64,000 bases of DNA from Vandiemenella viatica. Taxonomy: Eukaryota; Arthropoda; Insecta; Orthoptera; Morabidae. Positions 9,330 through 19,984 of the stretch are shown in pieces. The translations under genes and the position numbers were made by a program. The notes under the pieces are model-generated. The model was not told the origin of the DNA. It did not search any database and was given only the letters and a program-made list of their open reading frames with translations. The first letter of the stretch is position 1. Each line of letters begins with the position of its first letter. The stretch spans positions 344,620,932 to 344,684,931 of the forward strand of contig JARYHS010008074.1 of NCBI GenBank assembly GCA_031002005.1. Reading direction: 5' to 3'.

Positions 9330-10830
9330 AATATTCTGCCATAACTTAAAAACAGTTTAACTGATTTTGACGGGATTAAAAACTGTGGATTTTTGTAAAG
9401 AACATTGGAAATTAAAAGGGGAAGAGGGATTGGGCTTTTGCATACCAAATGTAGACGGTCTTTTAAATTATATGTGTGTAAATTTCTATTGATATCAGAT
9501 AAAAACTGTAGGTATGTATAAAAAACAATTAAGAGCTGTAGAGGCGAAGAGTATTTTGGTTATTGTAAAGCTAGTGTGGACAATATTTTTCTCTTTGTTT
9601 TAAAGTATACATGTGCAAAGTTCCATCAAAAGCAGATAAAAACTGTAGCTTTGTATAAAAATCATTTGCAAAAATTAAATGCGGTAAGGGAGTGAGCGGT
9701 TGGGTTTTGTAAACAGAATGAGACACTAAGTTTCTCTTTATTTTTAAGTATATATGTGCAGTGTTCCATCGAAATCTGATAAAAATTGTGGGTATCTATG
9801 AAGAACATTGGATATTAGGAGGGGTGCGGGTTGAAGGGAAGAGGGGTTTGGCTTCTGCAACCAAATTTAAACACAATTGTTCTGTATATTTTAAAGTATA
9901 TGTGTGCAAATTTCCTTTAAAACCGGATAGAAACTGTAGCTTTGTGTAGGTTAAGGGTATGGAAAGGGGGAGAGAGCGTTGGCTTCTATAAACCAATTGT
10001 AGACAGTATTTTTCTGTTTGTTTTGAAGTATACATGTACATACTTCCTCCAAAATCAGATAAAAACTGTAGCTTTATATAAAGACCATTGACAGTAATTA
10101 AAGGGGTAGAAAGGGGGATAGGGTTTGCGTTTTTGTGAAAGTAATGTGTACAGTATTTTTCTTTTTCTCTTTGTTTTAAAGTATAGGCATGCGAAGTTTC
10201 ACCGAAATCGGATTAAAATGTAGGTTTGCACAAAAATTAAGGGATGTAAAAGGGGAGCTTGGGTAGTTTTTGGATTTTTTGGTCAGAAATGTTCTCTATA
10301 AAAAAATACATATAGGTGCCAACTTTCACAAAGATCGGTCAAATGGTGTCGACTGTAACTTTTAAAAAATAAAATTAACAAAAATTAGTGGGGTGGAAAC
10401 GGGGAGAGGGGTTCAGTTTTTGTAAACTAAAATTTGACATTATTTTTCTCTTTGTTTTATAGTAAAAGTGTACTAAGTTCTGTCTAAACCGGATAAAAAC
10501 AGTAGATTTGTATAAAAATTAAGCGGTCTAATGGGGAGAGGGAGTGGTTTTTGAATTTTTTGGTCAGAAACCTTCTTCGTGAAAAAATACATATAAGCGC
10601 CAACTTTCATAGTAATCAGTCAAACAGTGTCGACTATAGCTTTTTATAAAGAATATTGACAAGAATTAAGGGGGTGAATAGGGGGAGAGGAGTACAGTTT
10701 TTTCAAACCAAAAGTTGATAACCATACATGTCCAAAGTTCCATCGAAATCGGATAAAAAATGTAGGTTTGTATAAAAATTAAGTGGTGTAAAGGAGAAAA
10801 AGGGGTGGTTTCTCAATTAAATTCATGTGG
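9330..10830 (+). repeat. Tandem array of about 11 diverged 120-155 bp units
   Basis: The anchor AAAACTGTAG (or a close variant) occurs near 9381, 9503, 9641, 9785, 9932, 10063, 10217, 10351, 10498, 10632 and 10759, so spacing is 122-154 bases. Around it each unit has a TATACATGTGCAAAGTTCC-like block, a TCGGATAAAAAC block, TTTGTATAAA and a G-rich GGGGAGAGGG block. From 10200 onward two unit types alternate, giving a higher-order period of about 281 bases. The array is bounded by TA microsatellites at 9170 and near 10884. No coding potential was seen. Confidence 0.8.
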
Positions 10831-11907
10831 GACCATTTTGATTTAAATCAGTTCAAAATTGGCAAAGATGTCGCTGAACATACATATATATATATATATA
10901 AAAAAATCTGACGAATGGAGAACATCCTCCTTTTCTGGAAGTCGTTTAAAAACTGACTGCGAATACAGAGGCATAATAATTATAACGGAACTGTATTATC
11001 ACAACAGTTAGACGCATTTTATCCGCAAGCAATTTGTTTTAGACCCAGTTGTAGTTGGTTTCTATTATTATTATTTTATCCCCGAAATGAGAATATAATT
11101 CGCTCTCCCTTCCTCCTGAGAGAGAGTTTTGTTTCGCCATTACTGTTCAATCGGTCGAAACGTGGGCGTGTAGGGAAACTGCTACCGGAGCGTGCGCTCC
11201 AACGCAATTAAATTAAATTAAACGTTTCTTTTCCCACAGAAGAATTTGCCACCAGTTGTATTAGTTAGTGTAATAGAATTCTGTTATTTAGCAATTAAAA
11301 TTATACCTCATAGTCGAGCAAAGAATGATCTCGAAGCCTACAAACACTACAATAAAAGTTTTCTTCAAATAGAGTATCAAATATTGAACTAGAACTCAAA
11401 AAAATTTAAACCTTATGTCTGGGTCGCAATAGTCTATGAATATAAAGTTTGGACGAAATAAGTGCTAGACAGAAGTAAAAAAATGAGGCGTCGGAATTGT
11501 AATTCTATATATATATTTTTTTTAAATTAACTGTGAAAATGTTCTAAAAATAATAGATGGATCAAACGTGCAGTTTTATTTGTATATGCGGCTCTTACTC
11601 GCTGCAGTGGATATTCCAGTCTGTTACCTGAACGCTATAACGCAGCACTGTCAGAAAACAATTCTATTGGGAGCGAAGTGGAGGAAAATCGATTTTCCTG
11701 CCACATTCCCTCAACCGTTGAGCTGTTGAACATAGGCTCATATACTACTATTTGGTTTGACATATCTTGTGTATGGGTCAATTTCAATGTAATGTATGCT
11801 AATGTCCATAAGTAAAGTGATCTTCGAGAGATCCACTTAAAGTCACAGGTCTCGGTGATAATGTATGCATTGGCCTTGGAAGCAATTTGACTCGTGACAT
11901 AATGCTA
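10831..11907. other. AT-rich intergenic DNA with short TA repeat
   Basis: A TA run lies near 10883-10901. Near 11115-11165, CCTGAGAGAGAG followed by CGGTCGAAACGTGG resembles a decayed Penelope-type repeat but is too weak to call. No gene seen. Confidence 0.4.
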
Positions 11908-12850
11908 CTAACACAAGGTATCCAGGAGAACTAGAGATAGACGGTGGGTGGCTCTGATCGTATGTGGAGTTTCTCCGTCAGTGGCACACACAACGTCAGA
12001 CTGTGTGTTATGACCTAGCACGGCAATACAGCATGACAACTGCTCCCCACACTGTGGATCAGACCGTCCAGCATGGCATACATCGATCAGGTGGAAGTGA
12101 GGACCATATGCACCACAAAGAAACCACACATACTGTTGCAAGTTAGTATCTATATAAAAAGAAAACAGTAACTGTAGGAAATGCATGCGATGGGGTACGT
12201 GTTCCTAATATAATCCTCTACCAGACGAGAACACTGGCGCCGTCATAAATGTCTTTATCCACAATACTGGCAGGTTAGTGCCAGAGGCGAGCCAGATGAA
12301 CAGACGGTGAGAGTCACCGTCCAGGCTAAACCACAACACCTTCGTGAACAGGACACTACCCCACTGTTCTAGGTCCATTGACGGTAAGCTTCGTTGTGCT
12401 TTTGTGTGAAGGGAACGCATCTGCCGGGTCGCCGAGCACACAGGGCTACCTCTGTAAGCCGACGATACACAGTCGGACGGGAGAAATGTGACCCAGAGGC
12501 TGCTGCGAAGTCCGTAGTGCTGTGCTGATTGGACGCAATTATGGCGACAAAACAATCCTGACTCTTGGTTGTAGCCCTTGGTCGAACTTCCCGTACTGCC
12601 TTTAAAAGTTTTCTCCCTGCTGGAATCTTCTCCTTAGATGTGAAATAACACTGTGGCTAACATGTAACTCGTGGCCCACCAGGCAAGATTGTAGCCTACC
12701 TCTACGGTAATCTTCCGATGATCCGACCACGAACAACTTCACCCGAACGTGTTCTCTATGCAATCCTGCTTCACTACGAATCGAATGCTGTCTGCCAAAC
12801 GCACACAACACACAGTCAGATCCGTTGCACCCTAGACCGCTACCCACACG
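11908..12850 (-). pseudogene. Tc1-type transposase pseudogene
   Basis: On the minus strand the fragments run in transposase order. Near 12602-12700 a helix-turn-helix piece reads GHELHVSHSVISHLRRRFQQ. At 12205-12555 a long open segment holds GLRSS and the first catalytic region, EQWGSVLFTKVLWFSLDGDS then HRLFIW, where the usual DESRFSL is damaged. At 11908-12186 GPHFHLIDVCHAGRSDPQ stands in for the usual GPDF.LMDDNARPH region, so the second aspartate motif is lost. Frameshifts separate the pieces. It is a different Tc1 subfamily from the copy at 3.3 kb. Confidence 0.7.
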
Positions 12851-13299
12851 GACTGTCTCCGGCTAAGCTAACAGTATCGTACTAAGCTGCCGGGCTTATC
12901 AAGTGTTTGTGTGTTGTGAAGGCACAGTTTAATCCACAAATTATCGCCATGATGCAACGATATCTCAAAGATCCATTAATTTGTTGACGTGAGTGTATGA
13001 ATGATCCGAAACGTTACTTTGACTTCCGAGGAATCACATGTAACACATCGTTTCATACTACTTCTTAAAGTGCGTTGACTGCGCACTCGGAAAGAGAAAT
13101 AAAGCTGATTTTCTTAGGGTATTTCACTATGTGTAACTGAATTGAATCGAATGTAGTAAAATTTCCTGCTCATATACGTGATTTGTTACATCTGATACTT
13201 TACAAAGGAAAAAAAAAGAAAGATAATTCAATTATTAATCCGAAACCGTGTCCTCGAGAATCATGCGTTAGTTGCTGCATCGTTCCACTGTTCGTACAA
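12851..13299. other. Non-coding DNA before the LINE
   Basis: No feature recognised. If the LINE once had a first ORF or 5' untranslated region here, nothing identifiable remains. Confidence 0.4.
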
Positions 13300-13314
13300 T
13301 TTTAATGAGGCCTC

Positions 13315-14115
13315 TTGAGGGAATGGATATTGGCGGACATTCGTTTAAATAGCAACAAGTCGTATCTGGAGCAACAAAAAGCTACCCTAGAGATCTTTCT
13401 CGATGAGCACAAAATAGACATAGCATTGCTAACTGAAACTCACTTGACGGCAAATCACAGATTCCAAGTAAGAAACTATACGCTGTACAGGACCGACAGG
13501 CAGAATAAACCAGGGGGTGGGCAATACTAATACGAAACCGCCTTGCACACAGACAAATTGTTTTACCTGCGCTCGAGCGTGTAGAAGCCACGGCTGTTGA
13601 GGTCGAATTAAATGGGCAGGCAATTAGATTTATAGCAGTGTACCACCCGCCAGGTCGTAAAATACCGGAGCCCGACCTGGTAGCACTGACCACAGCCGAC
13701 AGAGCAATCCTCGGGGGTGACCTTAACGCCAAATCGCTGACTTGGGGCTGCCGCGCTGCCAACTCAAGCGGCCGCGCCCTCCACAAATTTATTACAGATA
13801 ACCGTCAGGTGACTGTAGTAGCGCCTGACGAACCCTCGCACTATCACAGGGACTCCAGACTCAAGCCTGATATCTTGGACATTTTCGTGTTCAAAAATAT
13901 CACCTGGTCTGTTGCATCCACTGTATTTAATTACCTCGATTCAGACCACAATCCAGTAGTATTATATATTGATACAGCTGCGTGCCGAGCAGAGAGTGAA
14001 AATTTCACTCTAATTACAAACTGGCAAAAATACCAAGATTTAGTAAACCACCACATTACAGAGCAGCCCGAACTGGAAACTAAGATACAAGTCGAGAGAC
14101 ATATAAACCAGTTCG
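13315..14115 (+). pseudogene. LINE APE-type endonuclease domain (frameshifted)
   Basis: The first part reads NKSYLEQQKATLEIFLDEHK then ALLTETHLT, giving the catalytic glutamate in TETH. A frameshift near 13510-13525 follows the GGG stretch; the reading then continues as AILIRNRLAHRQIVLP and IRFIAVYHPPG. The C-terminal part is open from 13638 and holds GGDLNAKSLTWGC and SDHNPVVL, the other two endonuclease signature motifs. The domain nicks target DNA for target-primed reverse transcription. All signature residues are visible, but the frameshift and downstream SINE prevent a working protein. Confidence 0.85.
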
Positions 14116-14126
14116 TAAACATCATT

Positions 14127-14367
14127 GCGCCGACCACGGCAGCGTAGGGGTAGCGTGCTTGCTTCGCGTTGCAGGGGTCGCCGGTTCGAGTCCGGCCGAG
14201 GGCATGGGTGGTTTTAATTAAGTGTTGTGTCCGTCTTGTGTCGTCCTTACAAAAGAGAGAAAACAATCACACTTGGATGAAATCTATACACTGTAAAAAC
14301 GAAAAAACACATTGAGCTGGCTGAATGGCTAACATGGCCGAATGCCATTTAAAAAAATAAAAATAAA
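14127..14367 (+). mobile_element. tRNA-derived SINE inserted in the LINE
   Basis: 241 bp flanked by an 11-bp target duplication TAAACATCATT at 14116-14126 and 14368-14378. A pol III B box GGTTCGAGTCC lies at 14183-14193, with an A-box-like TAGCGTGCTTG near 14151-14161, so the head is tRNA-derived. The tail is A-rich. Head and body differ from the SINE family found elsewhere in the window. Without it the LINE frame reads across from VNII to KECAKAATVKI. Confidence 0.88.
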
Positions 14368-14473
14368 TAAACATCATTAAAGAATGCGCGAAGGCAGCTA
14401 CAGTGAAAATAACTCATGACCCAAGCAGAAAAGACCTCCCACCCCACATCTCACAGTTAATAGATTCATAGAT

Positions 14474-16255
14474 TTGAAAAAACTTCACAGCAAACGTTGG
14501 CAACAATTTAGAGACCCAGAAGACAGAAGAACCACAAACAGACTAGCAAACCAAATCAAATGGCACCTGCAACAACACCGAGCAGTTCGTTGGGAAGACA
14601 GTCTTAGTCGAGCGGAGAGAAATCCCGACCTCTTTTGGAAGATAGTAAAAGCTAGAAAAGAACCGTCCCTGTCAACAAAGCCACTACAAGGACCAAATGG
14701 TTTTGCATACACAGCATGGGAAAAAGTCGAACTAATGGCAAACTCTTTAGAACATCAGTTTCAGACACATGTCATCGATGACGAGGATAGTAAAATCCAC
14801 GAAGAAAGAGTAGCTAGAGAAGTACCTCGCATTTGGCGGGAAAATTTACATAACTCTGTCTGCCCTGTGGATCCGACTGTAGTGAGTTCGATCATTGGGA
14901 GACTCGGTAACAAAAAGTCCCCAGGCCCAGATGGTGTAAAAGCCACATACTTAACAAACCTACCACAACCTGCAATAGTTCACCTCACATCTATTTACAA
15001 CGCATGCCTCAGACTATCCTTCTTCCCATCCCCATGGAAAATCGCCAAAATAATTACCCTTCTTAAACCAAACAAACTCCATCTCCTTCCCCAAAACTAC
15101 AGACCTATCTCACTCCTCAACCTCCTCGGTAAAGTCCTAGAGCGAATAATAATGACAACCTTCCAAAAATTCCTAGACGAAAACAACATCATTATCCCAC
15201 AGCAATTTGGTTTCGGTGCTCAGCACAGTACAATCCACCAATCTACCCGACTGGTCGAACATATCTGCAGAGCGCGATCCATCAGGCACAATACAGGTGC
15301 TGTTATGCTTGATATTGAGAAAGCTTTTGACAGGGTTTGGCATGATGGCTTAGTATTTAAACTACACTCGTATGGCTGCGCTGACCATTTATTAAAATTA
15401 ATAAATAGCTTTCTTCGTGACAGGAAGTTCTTCGTAGTGGTGGACGGACAAGAAAGCCAGTTGAAATCAATTGTAGCAGGCGTACCTCAAGGGTCGGTCT
15501 TGGCTCCAACACTGTACAACGTATATACAAATGACCTACCCCACCAACAAGGCGGAGAAGTAGGGATATTTGCGGACGATACCGTGGTATACAGGTGGAG
15601 CCATAACCTAAATTACATCATGCGCAAACTGACGCAGCACCTTGAGAAAATTACTCAATGGTGCAACCTTTGGAAGATCAAAATTAACTCCGGCAAAAGT
15701 CAGGTTATCATGTTCACAACCAGAAGGATGGGACCCAGCCACCAAATCAAGCTCGACGGCATGGACCTCCCCTGGTGTGAATCGGTTAGATATCTCGGAC
15801 TAGAAATTGACAAAAAAATAACCTGGATAAAACACATAAAAAACGCTTGTAATATAGGTTCGGCTCGACTTTTCAAATTATACCTCCTCCTCAAGGGGAG
15901 CAAACTTAGTATCAAGACTAAATTAAAAATCTACACTGCTATAATTAGACCGGCCTTGTTATATGGCTCAGAAGTTTTCAGCATGGCTTCAGATTGTCAG
16001 ATCAAAAAACTGCAGGTCATACAAAACAAATATCTGAGAATTATTACCAGCACCCCATGGTACATGCCGAACACACAAATTCACTACAACTTAGGCATAC
16101 AAAGGCTCACAGATTACATTAAGGACAAATCGACAAAATTCTTCCAGCAAGCACATTATTCGCCCCATCAAATTATTCAAGACTTAGGACAAAATGTATA
16201 TCAACAACAATATATCCAACCACTTACAACACTTACCAGAAATTACAGGGTCTGA
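14474..16255 (+). CDS. LINE reverse transcriptase, Jockey-like ORF2 C-terminal part
   Basis: An intact 593-codon frame. Residues 149-154 are SPGPDG; 209-216 YRPISLLN; 279-290 LDIEKAFDRVWH with a catalytic aspartate; 337-345 VPQGSVLAP; 366-369 FADD, a variant of YADD common in Jockey-like enzymes. A thumb with SVRYLGLEID and a C-terminal extension follow. The protein would copy element RNA into DNA at a nicked target in the nucleus. The listed start is internal: two in-frame stops near 14469-14476 separate it from the upstream part of ORF2, so this is a remnant. Compared with complete Jockey ORF2 proteins of about 900 residues, the endonuclease third is missing from this frame. Confidence 0.9.
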   Translation: MKKLHSKRWQQFRDPEDRRTTNRLANQIKWHLQQHRAVRWEDSLSRAERNPDLFWKIVKARKEPSLSTKPLQGPNGFAYTAWEKVELMANSLEHQFQTHVIDDEDSKIHEERVAREVPRIWRENLHNSVCPVDPTVVSSIIGRLGNKKSPGPDGVKATYLTNLPQPAIVHLTSIYNACLRLSFFPSPWKIAKIITLLKPNKLHLLPQNYRPISLLNLLGKVLERIIMTTFQKFLDENNIIIPQQFGFGAQHSTIHQSTRLVEHICRARSIRHNTGAVMLDIEKAFDRVWHDGLVFKLHSYGCADHLLKLINSFLRDRKFFVVVDGQESQLKSIVAGVPQGSVLAPTLYNVYTNDLPHQQGGEVGIFADDTVVYRWSHNLNYIMRKLTQHLEKITQWCNLWKIKINSGKSQVIMFTTRRMGPSHQIKLDGMDLPWCESVRYLGLEIDKKITWIKHIKNACNIGSARLFKLYLLLKGSKLSIKTKLKIYTAIIRPALLYGSEVFSMASDCQIKKLQVIQNKYLRIITSTPWYMPNTQIHYNLGIQRLTDYIKDKSTKFFQQAHYSPHQIIQDLGQNVYQQQYIQPLTTLTRNYRV

Positions 16256-16997
16256 CAATAACACCATACTAAAAGAAATAACACCATGACTTCCATAAAA
16301 AACCAGCTTGAAATCCCCTATTCCGTCATAAGTTAGGGAGCTACAATGCTCTGGCACTTCAAAAACTGTATGGGCGCATGCCCAACCATATGTCTGTTCT
16401 GTTCTGGAGTGAGATAACCTGACTAACCACAAGAGAGGTGTTTATGGAAAATTAAATGCAAATCAGACACAAATAATAGGGTGGTTCCGTATTGTTGTAT
16501 CAACGGCCTTCGTTAACTGTGGGCGTGAGACAAATTCAGTTCACGCATAAGTTTCCGACACCTACCAACCAGAGGATACCTTCCGTGTTTCAGATGTTTC
16601 TTTACGGAAAATCAAGGACTGTGTAATATAGAATATGTACTAGTAAATAAATGTTTACATCGATTAGAAGGAGACTGGGGTTTTTAGTGCCCAAGTTCAT
16701 CTGGTGGCAGATTACTGCCACCACTTCGATAACAAGTGGCTAATTTGAAGCTTGAACTTCAATCTGGAACATTGTAGTTTCAAGACAAGGAAATAGGAGA
16801 GCATCAGTTTCAGAGGACACATCGAACGCGCTGTTATTCTCTCTTTTGACATGGTTGGATGGCCAAGGAGGACATCTCATGCAGAATCGACCGGTGGATG
16901 GGACCAGCTGGGTGTCGCAAATCGATGGTGGCGCAGTGCAGCGGGGGTTGGCGCCACTGGTGACCGCTGCCTACCAGTCGTGTCTCTCTCCCCGCAG
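16256..16997. other. Non-coding DNA between LINE and orphan exon
   Basis: The first few hundred bases may be the LINE 3' untranslated region. From about 16800 the sequence becomes more GC-rich toward a strong pyrimidine tract, TCGTGTCTCTCTCCCCGCAG, at 16978-16997. Confidence 0.4.
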
Positions 16998-17066
16998 GGT
17001 GAGCACGTGTCTGCACAACTAGATGACCTGCACGTGATTGTTATCAACAGACTGAAACACGACAAC
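16998..17066 (+). CDS. Isolated candidate exon of an unidentified gene (23 codons)
   Basis: A 69-bp block has a strong acceptor (TCTCTCTCCCCGCAG ending at 16997) and a consensus donor GTAAGT at 17067-17072. In the only sensible phase it reads GEHVSAQLDDLHVIVINRL then KHDN, with 0/0 phase at both ends so it could be skipped without shifting the frame. Composition and codon use look like a real exon. The frame is also open upstream through the pyrimidine tract, but that part has no protein character. I do not recognise the protein. It lies downstream of the poly(A) signal of the BMP-like gene on the same strand, so it probably belongs to a second gene with very long introns. Confidence 0.5.
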
Positions 17067-18737
17067 GTAAGTCTCACGTACCCTGCATCCCCTGTAATCA
17101 CAGTGGGATTCTGGAGAAGGAGGAAAGAGGACAAGTGTGTTCTTATTTTACTTTTTGGAGTAAATTATTTGAGTATATACTTTACGCTTAGTTTCTGCTG
17201 ACCTATAAATTCGTTTTCTTAAATGTCTCGGTATGTAGGTTCCCAGGAGATTCAGTTTTAAATATCTTGGTTCTGGTAATCGAGACTAGAAGCATCAGCT
17301 GAACAATACTGTTGGAATTGGCGCCACGTGGTCTAATAATGGATGTAACACTAGATCATATGGCAGGGGACAGTTTAACAACCATTCTCTAAAATAAACG
17401 ATAAACTGGAAATTGGATTCATTTTCAAAATTATGTGTGTTCACTTCCAGCAATTACTGTAATACGCAGAATTTATTCTGTTCATGCAACAAATCAGCAT
17501 AATGATTTCGGGGGATGTTAACTGAACTTTAAATTAGGATCTGACTGCATGTTCAAGTGCCTTTGATAATACTTAATCAATGCCGTAAATTTTGTTACAG
17601 TACATCAGGTTTCACGTATAAGTTTGCAAAGAATTAAGATGTTTCAATCTCAGTTCTTAGCATCTTAATTTAAACGTTATTCCCCATACCGTCAGTTTGG
17701 GAAGTGTGCGAACATGCGAGAAACACAAGTGACATTTTGTACTCAAGTGTTTCTAGCAGAAATTAATAGCAGCAATAAGTTTATAAAAATAACGGGAATG
17801 AAGTAATAACCCGTTATTGTGATTAACGACTTCTGACCAAAACATTTGTAAACGTGTTAAGACTGGTATAAACACCCGTATTAAATTTTGCCGTTAACTC
17901 TCTAGTTCGTTACCATTTTACTGAAGTATGTTTACTGAAGGCGATCTGCAGGTAAAACTAACGAGCTTAGTTTTATCTGTTCTTTCATATATCAACTGTT
18001 TTCGTCTCTCTGGCTGTTTAACTGGAATAATGCGTTCTTATGCTCCTTAGACTTAATATCCGAAACTTCTTTCAACTTCTGTTGTGCAGGTTTTCCTAGA
18101 GAAAATGATAATGCAGCATTTTCAGAATGAACTCGTTCGGTGAAAAATAGCTCTGACAAATTGAAAATGAATTTATTGTTTTGAAGTGTTCCATTTTAAA
18201 CAATTAGGCCAACATATGTCTCCACATACGACGACAGAGAGTGTTAAATGAATGGAAATGTAGAAATTTTTTTATCACATGTTCTTTTTAACTAACTGCG
18301 CCCTCCGTCACAGCAGCACTTTTCAAGTACCTTTATACTGGAAGGAGTAAAAGATAGCGTAGAGAATCCGAACCAATCAGTGAGTAATAACTTTCAGGTA
18401 AGCTTTCCCGATTCTGAAATGCAGAATTCGGTCAATGTTTGGATTATTAACTCAGGTCATGGTAGATTTAATTGTCTACAGTGCCGTCTTGGCTCTAAAG
18501 ACGAGGACGTCGAATAGCCATGAAGACCCAGTTATGCCATTTATTTTTCGGTTTTAAAATAATATATTTAGAAACCACTTTTTCCTACAGCTTCTGTTTG
18601 ATACTTGTGTCAAAATGTAACGATTTTTCGTGGTGCAGAAAGTCTGAAATGTACATATTAGCGACAAAATTTCATAGCAATTTGGATCAAGCACCATAAT
18701 ACTGAACTCCGATTGTTGAGCATGATCTTGTTTTTCT
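17067..18737. other. AT-rich DNA, probably intronic
   Basis: No other exon or element recognised. Confidence 0.4.
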
Positions 18738-18800
18738 TAAGATAGTGGCGTGGCATTTGGGAGGACGTGAGTTCGATACCCAGCTCAGTCATCCAGATTT
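18738..18800 (+). mobile_element. SINE fragment
   Basis: GCATTTGGGAGGACGTGAG, then a B-box-like GTTCGATACCC and CATCCAGATTT match the middle of the SINE family seen at 42.6 and 59.6 kb. The rest is not recognisable. Confidence 0.45.
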
Positions 18801-19039
18801 CATTTTAAAATACTTGTTTAGCTGTCATGTAAGTTATAGACAGTAACCATGTTCTATTGATATCCATAACTGATTTTTAATATAAATGCTTAAATGCTAA
18901 ATCCACGTTAGAATTCCACTGGGACTCAAACTCGTTACCGAACAGAAACGGGTACTGCAGCTTTAACGTGCAGTCCCAACTGCAAACCGTTGATGGAGTC
19001 CTTCAAATACATACGACTAATATGATTTTTTTAACAAGT

Positions 19040-19130
19040 AAATATTAGTTATAAATATAATTTTAAGCTGGATGTCTTGAAGTTATTACTAAAATTAACA
19101 AGAGAACCAATAATCATTTATATAACTGCA
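19040..19130 (+). repeat. Direct repeat copy 1 (pair with 19478-19563)
   Basis: About 90 bases from AATATTAGTTA through AAAATTAACAAG to AATAATCATTTA recur 438 bases downstream at roughly 80% identity by eye. Origin unknown. Confidence 0.65.
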
Positions 19131-19477
19131 GATTAATCCAAATGCAGCTCTTGTTTTAAGTATTTAAACCTCCTGCATCATGATCATATACAAAAGACTA
19201 CTCAATTAAACAGAATTTTAGAGGACAGAATGAAATTGAATGGTGGAAGACCGAAATTCTTAATTTGTTTCCCTTTCCGTTATGTTAACATGTCCATCGT
19301 TTTCTTTGCGTTTGTCAATGTAAATTTTAAGGGTAAAGATACTAAGTAAATAGTGTTTAGTACAACAGCAAAATTAGTGGTATATGCAACTTCATAGACC
19401 TACCTAAGTATTTTAGATGGAATATGCGACAAAGTTGGGCGCCACTGTAATGTTCCAGGTTGCTGGCTCACCAATTT

Positions 19478-19563
19478 AATATTAGTTACAAATATAATTC
19501 TAAGTTTGATGCCTTGAAGTTATCATCAAAATTAACAAGGTAACAAATAATCATTTACATAAA
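19478..19563 (+). repeat. Direct repeat copy 2 (pair with 19040-19130)
   Basis: Second copy. It shares TTGATGCCTTGAAGTTAT-like and AAAATTAACAAG blocks with the first. Confidence 0.65.
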
Positions 19564-19984
19564 TGTATCAACGTTGTAAAATGGAAGGAGTGTGCCGGGA
19601 TGGTAATATCGTTAAGTATCCAACTCCAATGATTCTTAAAGCAATTATCTCACAATATATTTTAAGGTCTTTCAAAAAATTCAGATCAATATTTTTAATG
19701 AAGATACTTTCAAAAACTTGTGAAGCAATTGGATATTCCCTTAGCAGTGTCAAAGATGTTAGTAATGAGACGAGTAATGAGACTACAGATGACGTTAGCC
19801 AACAGGTCAATTTGGGTAATATTTCGTCTTGCAGTGGACAGGTGTAGTTGATGCTAGGTTTCCATTTTGCTGAAGGCCAGTGAATGATGAGGCGGTGCAA
19901 TGGAAACATCTATTTCGTCTAGTTGTTGATCATAGTTCAGATTCTTTTTCTCTACTCATTCAACATCGCACATACGATTTCTCT

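Larger units (their letters stand above)
13300..16255 (+). mobile_element. Jockey-like non-LTR retrotransposon (LINE), 5' truncated, interrupted by a SINE
   Basis: The element has an APE-type endonuclease followed by a reverse transcriptase, the ORF2 order of Jockey-clade LINEs. The left boundary is approximate. No ORF1 gag-like protein was seen upstream. A SINE at 14127-14367 splits the two domains. The coding strand is rich in A and C compared with its surroundings. No clear poly(A) tail was found after 16255. The copy is inactive because of a frameshift, stops and the SINE, though its reverse transcriptase frame is intact for 593 codons, which suggests a fairly young insertion. Confidence 0.85.

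Noticed and set aside
14139..14220. Possible tRNA gene
   Set aside because: A and B boxes are present, but target duplications, an A-rich tail and a mismatched cloverleaf show that it is a SINE head.
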